Source: Apostichopus japonicus (Eukaryota > Echinodermata > Holothuroidea > Aspidochirotida > Stichopodidae). Taken from it: 64,000 nucleotides of DNA. Below are positions 40,101 to 48,496 of the stretch, in pieces; position 1 is the stretch's first letter; every line of letters starts with the position of its first letter. Location of the stretch: NCBI RefSeq assembly GCF_037975245.1, contig NC_092576.1:31040611-31104610 (forward strand), given 5' to 3'. Both the position numbers and the translations under genes were made by a program. Under the pieces are notes generated by a model. It had not been told where the DNA came from, ran no database searches, and was given only the letters and a program-made list of their open reading frames with translations.

Positions 40101-40587
40101 CAAAACACGAAGTATTCAGAGAATCGCTTAATCGATCCTCTGCAAATAATACACAATTGAAGTCTCCTCCAACAATAACAGGTACGTCTCCACGTGAATA
40201 GGAAACCAAATCATTAAAAAATAAGCTACGTTCTTTAGGCACGTTGGGTGCGTAGACATTACAGATACGAACTGAGGAATTTTCAAAAGTACAAAGTACA
40301 GAAATACAACGCCCACCCTGGTCAGATCTTATTTGTGAAAAAGAGCAGCGAAAATTAGGTGAAAAAGCAATAGCTACACCACACGAATGGTTAGACATAG
40401 CTGACGAATAAAACACCGGTCCCTTCCAAATATTTTGAAAATGAACAAAATCATCAGCACATAAATACGTTTCTTGCAACAAAATAATATCAAAAGCGAA
40501 AATCTTTACCCAATGTAGAACATTTGAACACTTAACAGAATCCCTAATCCCGTGTACGTTAAGTGTCCCAATAGAAAAATTAAACAT
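37195..40587 (-). CDS. Element D1 ORF2: endonuclease/reverse transcriptase
   Basis: From the first ATG the protein has 1130 residues; the open frame extends a few codons upstream without an ATG. It has an AP-type endonuclease (TLNVHG, LQETYL, GGDFNC, SRLDRIY, SDHD), a reverse transcriptase (SPGIDGLPAEFY, RRPISLLTADYK, SLDQHKAFD, GVRQGCPLSPAL, LQYADD) and a C-terminal Cys/His motif (CPFC...H...C). ORF2 begins 33 nt beyond the ORF1 stop, so there is no direct stop-start overlap as in C. The frame is intact and all catalytic residues are present. Confidence 0.93.
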   Translation of the reverse strand: MFNFSIGTLNVHGIRDSVKCSNVLHWVKIFAFDIILLQETYLCADDFVHFQNIWKGPVFYSSAMSNHSCGVAIAFSPNFRCSFSQIRSDQGGRCISVLCTFENSSVRICNVYAPNVPKERSLFFNDLVSYSRGDVPVIVGGDFNCVLFAEDRLSDSLNTSCFVGREELHSYLNSFSLIDSSSRRCHTWVHHGKGLSSRLDRIYVNSNFTLYNDKVIPFPFSDHDAFSVTLKISNCNGFKKLYWKCNLSILNDVNFKKDLSMYLRLWRTLKAGFVSVAEWWETIKSRIRDLCIVYGVRRAREKRKVLKELHSRCLSGDNEVVARILAEEREGAFIRSRERFLEDGETPGYFYLKERARAQAKFIKQVRDSNGCIVKGTGVINVFHEFYSHLYSADNSVDRESQSSLLNSIACSVSADQLKDLEKPIELSEIKLALSAMAKNKSPGIDGLPAEFYLEFLDLLGEDLLCLYNDVFCRKLLSVSQRISVVALLPKKGDALDPANRRPISLLTADYKVIAKILQLRLSRVMSSIVSIFQTCSVPGRSIHQNLSILRDIADMVKFRGNACAFISLDQHKAFDKVNWSFLFKVLKKMNLGSYFLSWVKILYTDIRSKVLVNGQLSDDVTIQRGVRQGCPLSPALYVLFIEPLAQYILQCNNIRGFHIPGSGGRVIKLLQYADDATCIASSQSDVVNYLKAYTLFERATGASLNLNKTKGLKLGAFVGRRVMGDIQWREGEIFINGICFGKDTYIRSFWRSLFEKAKTKLRAWENRCLTLLGKVNIINMCIFSLFYYIAPVYFPDDKFFDDILRLVFSFLWKNKTELVSRKVVMLSKENGGLGLDNFKYKMKALLVWPMLPFLRRCDDYSCNFMFARYFLARTLRVIFPFLWSNSVPHCDSVSNSYYHASVALFAMSNVNNDFLSLCKSTKDIVRLLVSERVVPRIEESYPNWDWPSIWNGTMHPLFCNSLKSFSWKSTHRVLYTRVKLLKWGLGDGRCPFCSELESFRHVFWDCKSVYSILCWVNKVTENLIGPLSAFTFSIFVYGYPSPDTTKVIWGRLWYIYVWVRKALWDRRCQYVFEGKRSCDDVFIKFVKKNVTRRISVDFKRWTGYKFKKIWVEGSSLVTLDHGGFQCHLP

Positions 40588-40620
40588 TAGAGCGGTCGAG
40601 AGGATGAAGAACAAAACAGA

Positions 40621-42012
40621 TTACACGTCCAAAAGAAAATAATTGTCGAACCACTGTATGTCGTGTTGTAAAACAAACTCCGGGTGCTTCGTCGCAAGGT
40701 GGTTCACCCACTCCTTTGGATTGTTGCACCCGGCATCACATTTCGTTAAGGGGCACTCACATCGCCCTAACTCCATCTCGCTATGAGCAAACTCCACGTG
40801 GGTTCTAAAACCCCGAAAAGAAACAAAATCATCACCACATCCCTCACTCGGGCATGTGATCCACCTCTTTTCTTCCTGCACAATTTGGGATTGATTTACT
40901 AGCCCCTTTGCTTCAGAAGTGGTATCCTTCCTCTCAGCCGAACTAGATCTGTCTTGCCGCTTACTGGTCAACTTTCTTTCTTTCTTGCGTGACACCAACT
41001 GCCAGGGAGCGTCTTCAGCCGGTCGCTTAGCTAGGGATGTGGACTGGTCGACGTCATCCTGAACAATGGCGTTCTCCCCTGTAGTTTCCACGACCAGTGA
41101 GGACTGCTTAACAATATTTACTTCCTCCATCTCGGAGGACCAAGACCCCATGGCTATGCTGACCACCTCTTCCTCCATCACGACGTCGGGAGTGTCGGAC
41201 AATGCCTTCAAAGGACCTTCTGACGTTGTGGTCTCGCTGGCAGCGGAAGCTGGCGAGACTTTCTCCTCAACCGGCATTTCCGAGTCAGAAGCCGATTTGC
41301 CCTCCTCCTGCGTTTCTGGTAACACTGATGCGCCTCCGCTGACCCATGCTGCCGTCGTTGGATGGAGCTTATTCGCAAAGGACACCGGACATGCTTTATA
41401 TCCGTGTCCTGACTTGCCACATGTTGTACACGAAGAGGGAGCTTGGCAGTTTCGGGCAGAATGTCCAACCTCATGGCAGTTGTAACACCGGATTACAGCA
41501 CAGTCTTTGGCCAGATGACCCTCCTCACCACACTTTAAACATGTCCTGGGTTGGCCTGGATACCTGACCCAGCAAGATCTCCCACCCAAACTAAGAGATG
41601 AGGGGATTTCCTTGGCAAGCTGCATCTTGTATTGCCGAGTTCCGTTGAAAACAGGGAACTCGCTGTACCGGAGAAAACGGCCTCCAAGGACTTTGCCAAA
41701 ACGACCCAGGGCGAGTCTCACCACGTTGTCATCCAGTTCGTGGGGGACATGCAAGACAGTGACTATCTTCATGTTACTTGCATACGATGTTGCAGTGAAT
41801 TTGCAGGAAGCAGACATCGATGGCCAGAACTGTTTACGAATTTCCACAGTCTTAAAGGTAACGTCAAAGACTTGCCCTGGTAACGCTTGTACTGCCACCA
41901 GATGGTCAGCTGGTAACACACCTAACTCTTTCAATACCCCGAATACATTTACACTAGGTTCTTCGGCTTGAAGCCTTAACTGTACAGATCTCTCACGCAA
42001 GAGTTGTTTCAT
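40621..42012 (-). CDS. Element D1 ORF1: zinc-knuckle and C2H2-finger protein
   Basis: This 463-residue protein has the same domain order as C ORF1. The CCHC knuckles are C158-C161-H166-C171, C176-C179-H184-C189 and C195-C198-H203-C208. Two C-terminal C2H2 fingers are C387-C392-H405-H410 and C420-C425-H438-H443. The linker is acidic and Ser-rich. The ATG is only 10 nt inside the element and 39 nt after the U2 5' end. Confidence 0.92.
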   Translation of the reverse strand: MKQLLRERSVQLRLQAEEPSVNVFGVLKELGVLPADHLVAVQALPGQVFDVTFKTVEIRKQFWPSMSASCKFTATSYASNMKIVTVLHVPHELDDNVVRLALGRFGKVLGGRFLRYSEFPVFNGTRQYKMQLAKEIPSSLSLGGRSCWVRYPGQPRTCLKCGEEGHLAKDCAVIRCYNCHEVGHSARNCQAPSSCTTCGKSGHGYKACPVSFANKLHPTTAAWVSGGASVLPETQEEGKSASDSEMPVEEKVSPASAASETTTSEGPLKALSDTPDVVMEEEVVSIAMGSWSSEMEEVNIVKQSSLVVETTGENAIVQDDVDQSTSLAKRPAEDAPWQLVSRKKERKLTSKRQDRSSSAERKDTTSEAKGLVNQSQIVQEEKRWITCPSEGCGDDFVSFRGFRTHVEFAHSEMELGRCECPLTKCDAGCNNPKEWVNHLATKHPEFVLQHDIQWFDNYFLLDV

Positions 42013-42022
42013 GATGAGTACG

Positions 42023-42051
42023 TGATCTTAGCCAAAAGGCCGAGAAGCGAT
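42023..42051 (-). pseudogene. U2: U2 5' fragment (nt 1-29) upstream of D1
   Basis: This U2 5' end is joined to D1 after nt 29; together with 10 element nt it makes a 39-nt potential leader. Confidence 0.92.
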
Positions 42052-42505
42052 AACGATAACTAATGACAATTCCCAGCGTTAGGCTGTCTTACAACTTACC
42101 TTCGTTCTGAAACTGACAGATATGGGAAGCCGATGACTGCTCTGATGTCTAAATATCACATCACCTCATATGTACCCTCGTTACGCCATTCTATATAACT
42201 TGAAGGTGTCTACAAACTTCGTTGTCCGCATTATCACTGTTCCGCCCGGGTCCAGTGTTAGGCCTGAAAAATGGAAAAGGTCTATCTTAACCGCATGTTT
42301 TGACTGTGCCGAGAAATCCTTGGCCGGGAAACACTATGTGACGTCACAGAAAGAGAATTTTTCCTGTGACGTCACCGGAAAGTATTTCCGATGGGTTGTA
42401 TGAATGGAAATTCCAATTCGCTTAATCCGCGAGGGAAGATCAACAGGTAGGTAAGGTATCTCTTTTAACTTTTTTTATTTTTTATTATTGATGATATCCC
42501 CGAAG

Positions 42506-42659
42506 GGAGTGGGCCGAATCCCGGAGGTAGTGCAAAACCGGGCCAACCCGTGACCAGGACGGAGCAAGCTCCTATTCCATAGTCCATGTGCAAAAATCAG
42601 TTTAATATACAAGCGACTCGATGAGTCGCGTTTCAGATATTAAGCTGAAAAGAACAGAT
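42506..42659 (-). pseudogene. U2: U2 snRNA gene split by element B2 (3' part)
   Basis: This is U2 from nt 38 on; the 5' part, nt 1-30, is at 47704-47733. U2 nt 31-37 are missing, exactly as with B1 and B3. Confidence 0.93.
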
Positions 42660-42854
42660 TTCTTTTAATGTGGACATAAAACGCCACTTTTGAACAGTTT
42701 TTACAAAACAATCTTTTATCTTCTGCAACTTAGTAAACAAAAACCCTTCAAAACTACTTGTCGATACAGAACAGAACAGAAAACCATGTGAGAATTTTTG
42801 TCAGGTAACAAAACTCTCAGTCTTAACTACCTTGAAAAAAAAAACCTCTCTATT

Positions 42855-45800
42855 CTACGGTGGGCGCCCATCAAGTACCAGACGTAGGTTGATGTCAGGC
42901 CACAGCCTTTGGTATTTCGTCAAGGAGAGACGTTGTCTCTCTACTTTAACCCGCTGTCTAATGTCCGTTTTGATTTGTAAAATAATCGTTTGTTCATTGA
43001 ACTGTATTTTCTCGTACACCTTTGCATTCCTCCCCAGCCAAATGTACCGCTTAGCTGTAGAGGTGACTAGCCATATAAAGTTTTCATTAACCACAGAACA
43101 CTGTGGGCCGCTACTTCCATACAAAATATACCAGACACTGGGGTGCCATTGGCGTACATGTAGACGATCCGATACTGAGTCCACCCAATCCCAGATCAAG
43201 TCATTCGACCTGCAAAACCAGAAGGCATGCCTGATCGACTCCATCTCATTGCACCTTGGACACTCGCCATTGCCCAAACCCCAACTGTAGCGTTTAAAGT
43301 TTGTAACAATGGCCGAGTGGACAATACGCCAAGAGAGGTCCTTCAACCTGTTGTCCAAGATCTGGTGGTGGACTCCTTTCCACACGGCCGGCCATAAATG
43401 CAGAGATGACCCAAGAGGACCATCACGCGACATGATTCGTGGAGTGGAGGCTACTCTCAACGTATCAGCGAACCTTTTCGTTGGCACCTTGTTCGCTAAA
43501 ACGAGCGACTTGGATACCTCAGTCAAGTCACGCAGGGGTTTAACATAAAAATCTGGCGGGTCACATGAATGGGGAAAACAATTACTCCACTTGCCTGGAA
43601 AGAACTTCCGAAGACCTATGCCTATCCAATATTCCATCCAAGGATGAAAGGGCAAACGTAAGTCCAATTCGAAGGAGAGCAGGGGTTGAAGGGCCATTGC
43701 CCTCACAGTACTACTTATATCTGTCAACTCCAGCCCTCCTTCTTCGTGACTGTTATGTAGATGGCCCCGCGCCACCAGTTCCGTGCCACCCTTCCATATA
43801 AACTTAAAAATAATCTCATTTATCCTGCGTCGGATCCGATCCGGTAAAGGATAAACAGGTGCCATATACCAGAATATTGGCGCCACAAGTACGTTCACTG
43901 CTTTGACTCTACCAATGATTGAAACATTCCTTTGTTTTGCCTTCTCTAGAGAGTTTTCGGCCTTTTGGACTTTTTCTTTCCAGCTCAAAATGTCTGATCG
44001 ACCTGGACCAAAATAAACGCCATTAATTTTGATCGACTCACAAGCCCACACAATGTCCAAAGGAATGTTACAATTTCTCCATTTGCCCAACTTAAGACCT
44101 TTCGTCTTAGCCATGTTAAGTTTGCTTCCCGTGGCCAACTCAAACTTCTTGAAACATTTGAAGAAACTCTTGATAGAGCCAAAGTCAGTGAAAAAAGCAG
44201 TAATGTCGTCCGCGTACTGCATTATCTTGACACTTCTGCGCTTTCCTCCAGGTGGGCGGATTCCCCTGATGGTATCAATGCTGTCTATGCGCCTAGCCAA
44301 CGATTCCGCAAAAATGATATACAGTAACGGGGAAAGCGCACAACCCTGTCGGACACCTTGCTTAACTGGGAATGATTTCGTAGTAAAACCATTAATAAAA
44401 AGTACACTAGAAATATCAAAATACAAAATACGAGCCCATCGGACGAAGTTAGGGCCAAACCCGAACTTCTCCAAAACACTAAACAAGTACTGGTGGTCCA
44501 CCCTGTCAAAGGCTTTCTCCAGGTCAAGTGACACTATGGCCCCACCCATGTCCCTGGACGATATAAAAGCTACTATATCCCTGAGCATCAGGAGGTTATG
44601 ATGTATGCTCCTGCCCTTGACTGCGCACGTCTGGTGGTCGTTAATTATGTCAGGCAACGCTTTCGACATACGCATGCTCATTGCCTTGGACAGTATCTTG
44701 TAATCCGTATTTAACAGGGAAATAGGCCTTTTGTTTGCGGGTTTCCTACGATCTCCTTTCTTATGAAGGAGCGTTACAACTGCAACTCTCTGGGAAGGGC
44801 ATAACGAACCCCGCACCCAAGATTCGTTATACAGTTCCAATAGGTCAGCACCGATGAAATCCCAGCACTCCAAATAAAACTCCCTTGGTAACCCGTCGCT
44901 GCCAGGCGATTTGTTTGGGGCCATCGCCTTGACCGCAGCGAAATAATCCTTCGAGGTGATAGGCTCCTCCAGCCCTGCTGAAATCGGGGTTGGTACCGTT
45001 GTTTCCAATGATGCCAAAAAATCCCCTTGTAACTCTATGTCGACGTCGTTTTTAGAGAAAAGGTCCCTATAAAAGTCCACATAGACGTCCCTGATTCGCT
45101 GTGGGTCTGATGTAAAGCCCCCCTCTGGCGTCTCCACAGCATCAATATGGCGATCCTCCGCATTCTTTCTTTCTTCAGCGAACATCTTCTTTGACGGTCG
45201 CTCCTGCTGATCTAAGAAAGACATGCGGCAACGGATCCTTGCACCCTCCGATTTCTTGTCCAGCAAGGCCTTCAATTTGACCACGACTTCCGCGTCCGAC
45301 GGGTTGCCTTGGAGCTTCTTACACAGTGCTGTAAACTCATCGTTATGCTCTCTATTCTTGCGTTTCGAGTGTTCGATGGCCAAATCTTTAACATTAGATT
45401 TCACCATCTCCCACCAATCAGCGGTTGAATTGAAACCCTCTTTCAACGTCCGCCAGCCCAAGTAACGCCCTCTTAACTCTTCTTTGAAAATACGGTCCTG
45501 TAACAGCTGGATGTTCAACTTCCATCGACCTGGGCCAACTTTCGGTGGACCCGAAGGTCTCAATTCAAGGCGCACACCACAGTGATCGGATAAAACGCAA
45601 GGTACAATCTCGCACAGGTTAGCAGAGACCCCAATCGGTGTATAAAACCTGTCGAGACGCGACGCCTGACCCGTCGTTTCCCGCCTCCAAGTAAACTCTC
45701 TGCGAGAAGGGTGGATATTCCTCCAAACGTCTTCCAGCCGGTAAGTAATACAAAGTAAGTTTAATTCAGCAATATCCACACGAGAAGGGGTGTGAAGAGT

Positions 45801-46268
45801 AGTCTGCAGCTTGTCCTGTGCCAAATCCGGGACACAATTAAAGTCTCCGCATAACACTACTGGTAACCTGCCAGAAATATACGGGTACAAATTTTCAAAA
45901 AAGGACTTCCGCCGTGATGCCTCATTCGGGGCGTAAATATTGCAGAGCCGGAAACCATGCTCCGGACCGATCACATCACAAGCCACAACCCTACCGCGTG
46001 AATCAAAAGAAACCCGTCCAGTCTCTCCGAGAATACCAGCCCGAAGCAAGATAGCAACCCCGCAACTAGAATGGCTTCCCAGAGAGAACAAGACCGAGCC
46101 CTTCCAAGCGCGCCTTAACATTCTGATGTCTTCTATCCCAAAATGGGTTTCTTGCAGACAAACTACATCTAGGTGTTTCTGCAGTCTGATCCACTGCAAG
46201 AGGCGATCCCTTTTAAGGGGATTCCTCAACCCATTAACATTGAGTGTCAGAATGGAAAGACACGCCAT
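42855..46268 (-). CDS. Element B2 ORF2: endonuclease/reverse transcriptase
   Basis: From the first ATG the protein has 1137 residues. Numbering from four codons upstream of that ATG, the endonuclease spans about 8-240 (LNVNG, Glu44 in LQET, CGDFNC with Asp146 and Asn148, SRLDRFY, SDH 231-233). The reverse transcriptase spans about 440-760 (SPGSDGLPREFY, KRPISLLNTDYK, SLDLEKAFD with Asp586, GVRQGCALSPLL, YADD 689-692), and a CPRC...H...C motif lies at 1007-1023. The start is 8 nt after the ORF1 TGA. It is intact, unlike B1. Confidence 0.94.
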   Translation of the reverse strand: MACLSILTLNVNGLRNPLKRDRLLQWIRLQKHLDVVCLQETHFGIEDIRMLRRAWKGSVLFSLGSHSSCGVAILLRAGILGETGRVSFDSRGRVVACDVIGPEHGFRLCNIYAPNEASRRKSFFENLYPYISGRLPVVLCGDFNCVPDLAQDKLQTTLHTPSRVDIAELNLLCITYRLEDVWRNIHPSRREFTWRRETTGQASRLDRFYTPIGVSANLCEIVPCVLSDHCGVRLELRPSGPPKVGPGRWKLNIQLLQDRIFKEELRGRYLGWRTLKEGFNSTADWWEMVKSNVKDLAIEHSKRKNREHNDEFTALCKKLQGNPSDAEVVVKLKALLDKKSEGARIRCRMSFLDQQERPSKKMFAEERKNAEDRHIDAVETPEGGFTSDPQRIRDVYVDFYRDLFSKNDVDIELQGDFLASLETTVPTPISAGLEEPITSKDYFAAVKAMAPNKSPGSDGLPREFYLECWDFIGADLLELYNESWVRGSLCPSQRVAVVTLLHKKGDRRKPANKRPISLLNTDYKILSKAMSMRMSKALPDIINDHQTCAVKGRSIHHNLLMLRDIVAFISSRDMGGAIVSLDLEKAFDRVDHQYLFSVLEKFGFGPNFVRWARILYFDISSVLFINGFTTKSFPVKQGVRQGCALSPLLYIIFAESLARRIDSIDTIRGIRPPGGKRRSVKIMQYADDITAFFTDFGSIKSFFKCFKKFELATGSKLNMAKTKGLKLGKWRNCNIPLDIVWACESIKINGVYFGPGRSDILSWKEKVQKAENSLEKAKQRNVSIIGRVKAVNVLVAPIFWYMAPVYPLPDRIRRRINEIIFKFIWKGGTELVARGHLHNSHEEGGLELTDISSTVRAMALQPLLSFELDLRLPFHPWMEYWIGIGLRKFFPGKWSNCFPHSCDPPDFYVKPLRDLTEVSKSLVLANKVPTKRFADTLRVASTPRIMSRDGPLGSSLHLWPAVWKGVHHQILDNRLKDLSWRIVHSAIVTNFKRYSWGLGNGECPRCNEMESIRHAFWFCRSNDLIWDWVDSVSDRLHVRQWHPSVWYILYGSSGPQCSVVNENFIWLVTSTAKRYIWLGRNAKVYEKIQFNEQTIILQIKTDIRQRVKVERQRLSLTKYQRLWPDINLRLVLDGRPP

Positions 46269-46276
46269 TAAAGCTG

Positions 46277-47506
46277 TCAAGCTTTTCGCAACTTCCGTCC
46301 GCTCTTGTCGGACGGCATCAAATCGCTGTCAGACGAGTCGCTGCAGTCTGCGTCTGACACCGCAAGGTCTCTCTTAAGGGAAACGGGAGGTACCGCCTCG
46401 TCACCCTCGTCCATTTCGGACCCGGAACCGTCCGATACGTGGGGGTTTGGGACCTTGGACTTTCCACCATTTTCATTTGAAGCCTTGTCCTTCTTTTCGC
46501 TTCCTTCCGCCACTGTCTTTCTTTCCTTTACACCCTTCTTTCCCTTCCCTTCTTTCACTCCCTTTTCCTTTCCTGCCTCTTTTCTCCCGTCTTCTTTCAC
46601 CTCCATGGCCGCATCACCCTCGTCCCTAGCACAGGGTCGTGTGTGAACATTGGAGGGCCCAGGGTCTTCCTCCACGACCTCGCTCTCAACCACATCCGTG
46701 GCTACTTCCTTTCCCCCTTGTGAAACAGTGGCAACGGCAGGCTCCACAGATCCGGGTGGAGCTGTGGGTGCTGCAGGGGTGACTACCGTCGGAGCCTCTT
46801 CCTCCGAATCCGATCCTTGGGACTCTCTATCCCATGCCGCCGTTGTATGTGCCTTCCTTGCAAAGGACATCGGGCACGCACGAAACGGATGGCCCAATTC
46901 CAAGCAAATCGAGCACCGTATGCCTTCCTTGCAGTCCTTGGACTGGTGACCCAGCCCCAAACACAAAAAACATTTCAAGTTGGGACACTCTTTTATACGG
47001 TGGTCCCGGCCCCCACATCGCAGGCAGGTGAACGGCTGCCCAGGATAGCGAACGGATATGTTCCGAGCGCCAATCCGAAGAGACGAGGGGATATCCTTTT
47101 CGAGTACAACCTTGTATTGTCTGTTCCCGTTAAAAATACTCGGATATTCCGGGTATACACACCACCGGGAGGCGACCACCTTCCCATACATCCCCAAGGC
47201 AAACTTCACGATGTTGTCGTTCAACTCGTGCTCTACGTTGAGTACAGTAACAACGACATAGTCGTTACTGTACGGCTCCACCACTACACTGGGCAACCTC
47301 CTCAAAACCTTTACGAACGCTCGCTTCAATGCTACCGTCTTGAACGTAACATCCATTGACTTGTTGGGCAGGACCTGCACTGCATCTAAAACAGACGCAA
47401 CAGTAGCTCCAACACTTTCCAATATCTCGAAAACCTGCCTCGGAGTACAAACACCGTCTGCACACCGAAGCAACACACTACAGTTGCGCCTGACCGATGA
47501 AGCCAT
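46277..47506 (-). CDS. Element B2 ORF1: RNA-binding zinc-knuckle protein
   Basis: This 409-residue protein is as in B1, with three CCHC knuckles at residues 161-211 and a charged low-complexity tail. Compared with B1 it has Lys for Ile in the second knuckle (HQSKDC), Ser for Pro after it, and Pro for Thr in HTRPCARD. Confidence 0.91.
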   Translation of the reverse strand: MASSVRRNCSVLLRCADGVCTPRQVFEILESVGATVASVLDAVQVLPNKSMDVTFKTVALKRAFVKVLRRLPSVVVEPYSNDYVVVTVLNVEHELNDNIVKFALGMYGKVVASRWCVYPEYPSIFNGNRQYKVVLEKDIPSSLRIGARNISVRYPGQPFTCLRCGGRDHRIKECPNLKCFLCLGLGHQSKDCKEGIRCSICLELGHPFRACPMSFARKAHTTAAWDRESQGSDSEEEAPTVVTPAAPTAPPGSVEPAVATVSQGGKEVATDVVESEVVEEDPGPSNVHTRPCARDEGDAAMEVKEDGRKEAGKEKGVKEGKGKKGVKERKTVAEGSEKKDKASNENGGKSKVPNPHVSDGSGSEMDEGDEAVPPVSLKRDLAVSDADCSDSSDSDLMPSDKSGRKLRKA

Positions 47507-47703
47507 CGCCTAGGCAAACGGAACCAGGGAACAGGGAAAAACTCACGGAATGCTAACACGCAAACCGTGAGGGGATGAGAGGGAAACGCCTCTCTTGGGG
47601 GAGGGGAACGGGAAACACGAACAGGAACCACAAATCCGGCACAAAATACAATAAGAAACACTTCTTAGGAAAAGCACTCTAGTAAAACAGCTGGTAAACC
47701 GCA

Positions 47704-47733
47704 ATGATCTTAGCCAAAAGGCCGAGAAGCGAT
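47704..47733 (-). pseudogene. U2: U2 5' fragment (nt 1-30) upstream of B2
   Basis: This intact U2 5' end is joined to the B2 5' UTR after nt 30. Confidence 0.92.
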
Positions 47734-48187
47734 AACGATAACTAATGACAATTCCCAGCGTTAGGCTGTCTTACAACTTACCTTCGTTCTGAAACTGACA
47801 GATATGGGAAGCCGATGACTGCTCTGATGTCTAAATATCACATCACCTCATATGTACCCTCGTTACGCCATTCTATATAACTTGAAGGTGTCTACAAACT
47901 TCGTTGTCCGCATTATCACTGTTCCGCCCGGGTCCAGTGTTAGGCCTGAAAAATGGAAAAGGTCTATCTTAACCGCATGTTTTGACTGTGCCGAGAAATC
48001 CTTGGCCGGGAAACACTATGTGACGTCACAGAAAGAGAATTTTTCCTGTGACGTCACCGGAAAGTATTTCCGATGGGTTGTATGAATGGAAATTCCAATT
48101 CGCTTAATCCGCGAGGGAAGATCAACAGGTAGGTAAGGTATCTCTTTTAACTTTTTTTATTTTTTATTATTGATGATATCCCCGAAG

Positions 48188-48344
48188 GGAGTGGGCCGAA
48201 TCCCGGAGGTAGTGCAAAACCGGGCCAACCCGTGACCAGGACGGAGCAAGCTCCTATTCCATAGTCCATGTGCAAAAATCAGTTTAATATACAAGCGACT
48301 CGATGAGTCGCGTTTCAGATATTAAGCTGAAAAGAACAGATACT
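48188..48344 (-). pseudogene. U2: U2 snRNA gene split by element D2 (3' part)
   Basis: This is U2 from nt 35 on; the 5' part, nt 1-29, is at 53325-53353 and has a substitution at nt 23 (CTCAGCC for CTTAGCC, plus strand). Confidence 0.93.
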
Positions 48345-48496
48345 TTTCTTTCAAGTGTATTGACACAACAAGTTATTTACATGGTATTTTTACAAGTTAT
48401 TTACATAATGAAAAAGTATCGCAATTATCGAAAGACAAAACAAGTCGTACAACTTCTCGCTTATTTACTAAAACAGGAAACAGAAAAGACATGACC

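Larger units (their letters stand above)
37043..42022 (-). mobile_element. Element D1: full-length Keno-like retrotransposon in U2
   Basis: This 4980-bp element, in U2 orientation, has its 3' end CTTGAAAGAAA joined to U2 nt 35, the same nick as C. Its 5' end joins U2 nt 29, a 5-bp target deletion. It has 10 nt before the ORF1 ATG and a 152-nt 3' UTR. The proteins are related to those of C but diverged throughout, so D is a separate family. Confidence 0.93.
42660..47703 (-). mobile_element. Element B2: full-length Keno-like copy, ORFs open
   Basis: This 5044-bp element has the B1 junctions. It differs from B1 and B3 by a longer A/T run in the 3' UTR (ten A where they have eight, plus strand near 42834-42844). 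Both ORFs are open, so this copy could be autonomous. It sits between the two copies of D. Confidence 0.93.
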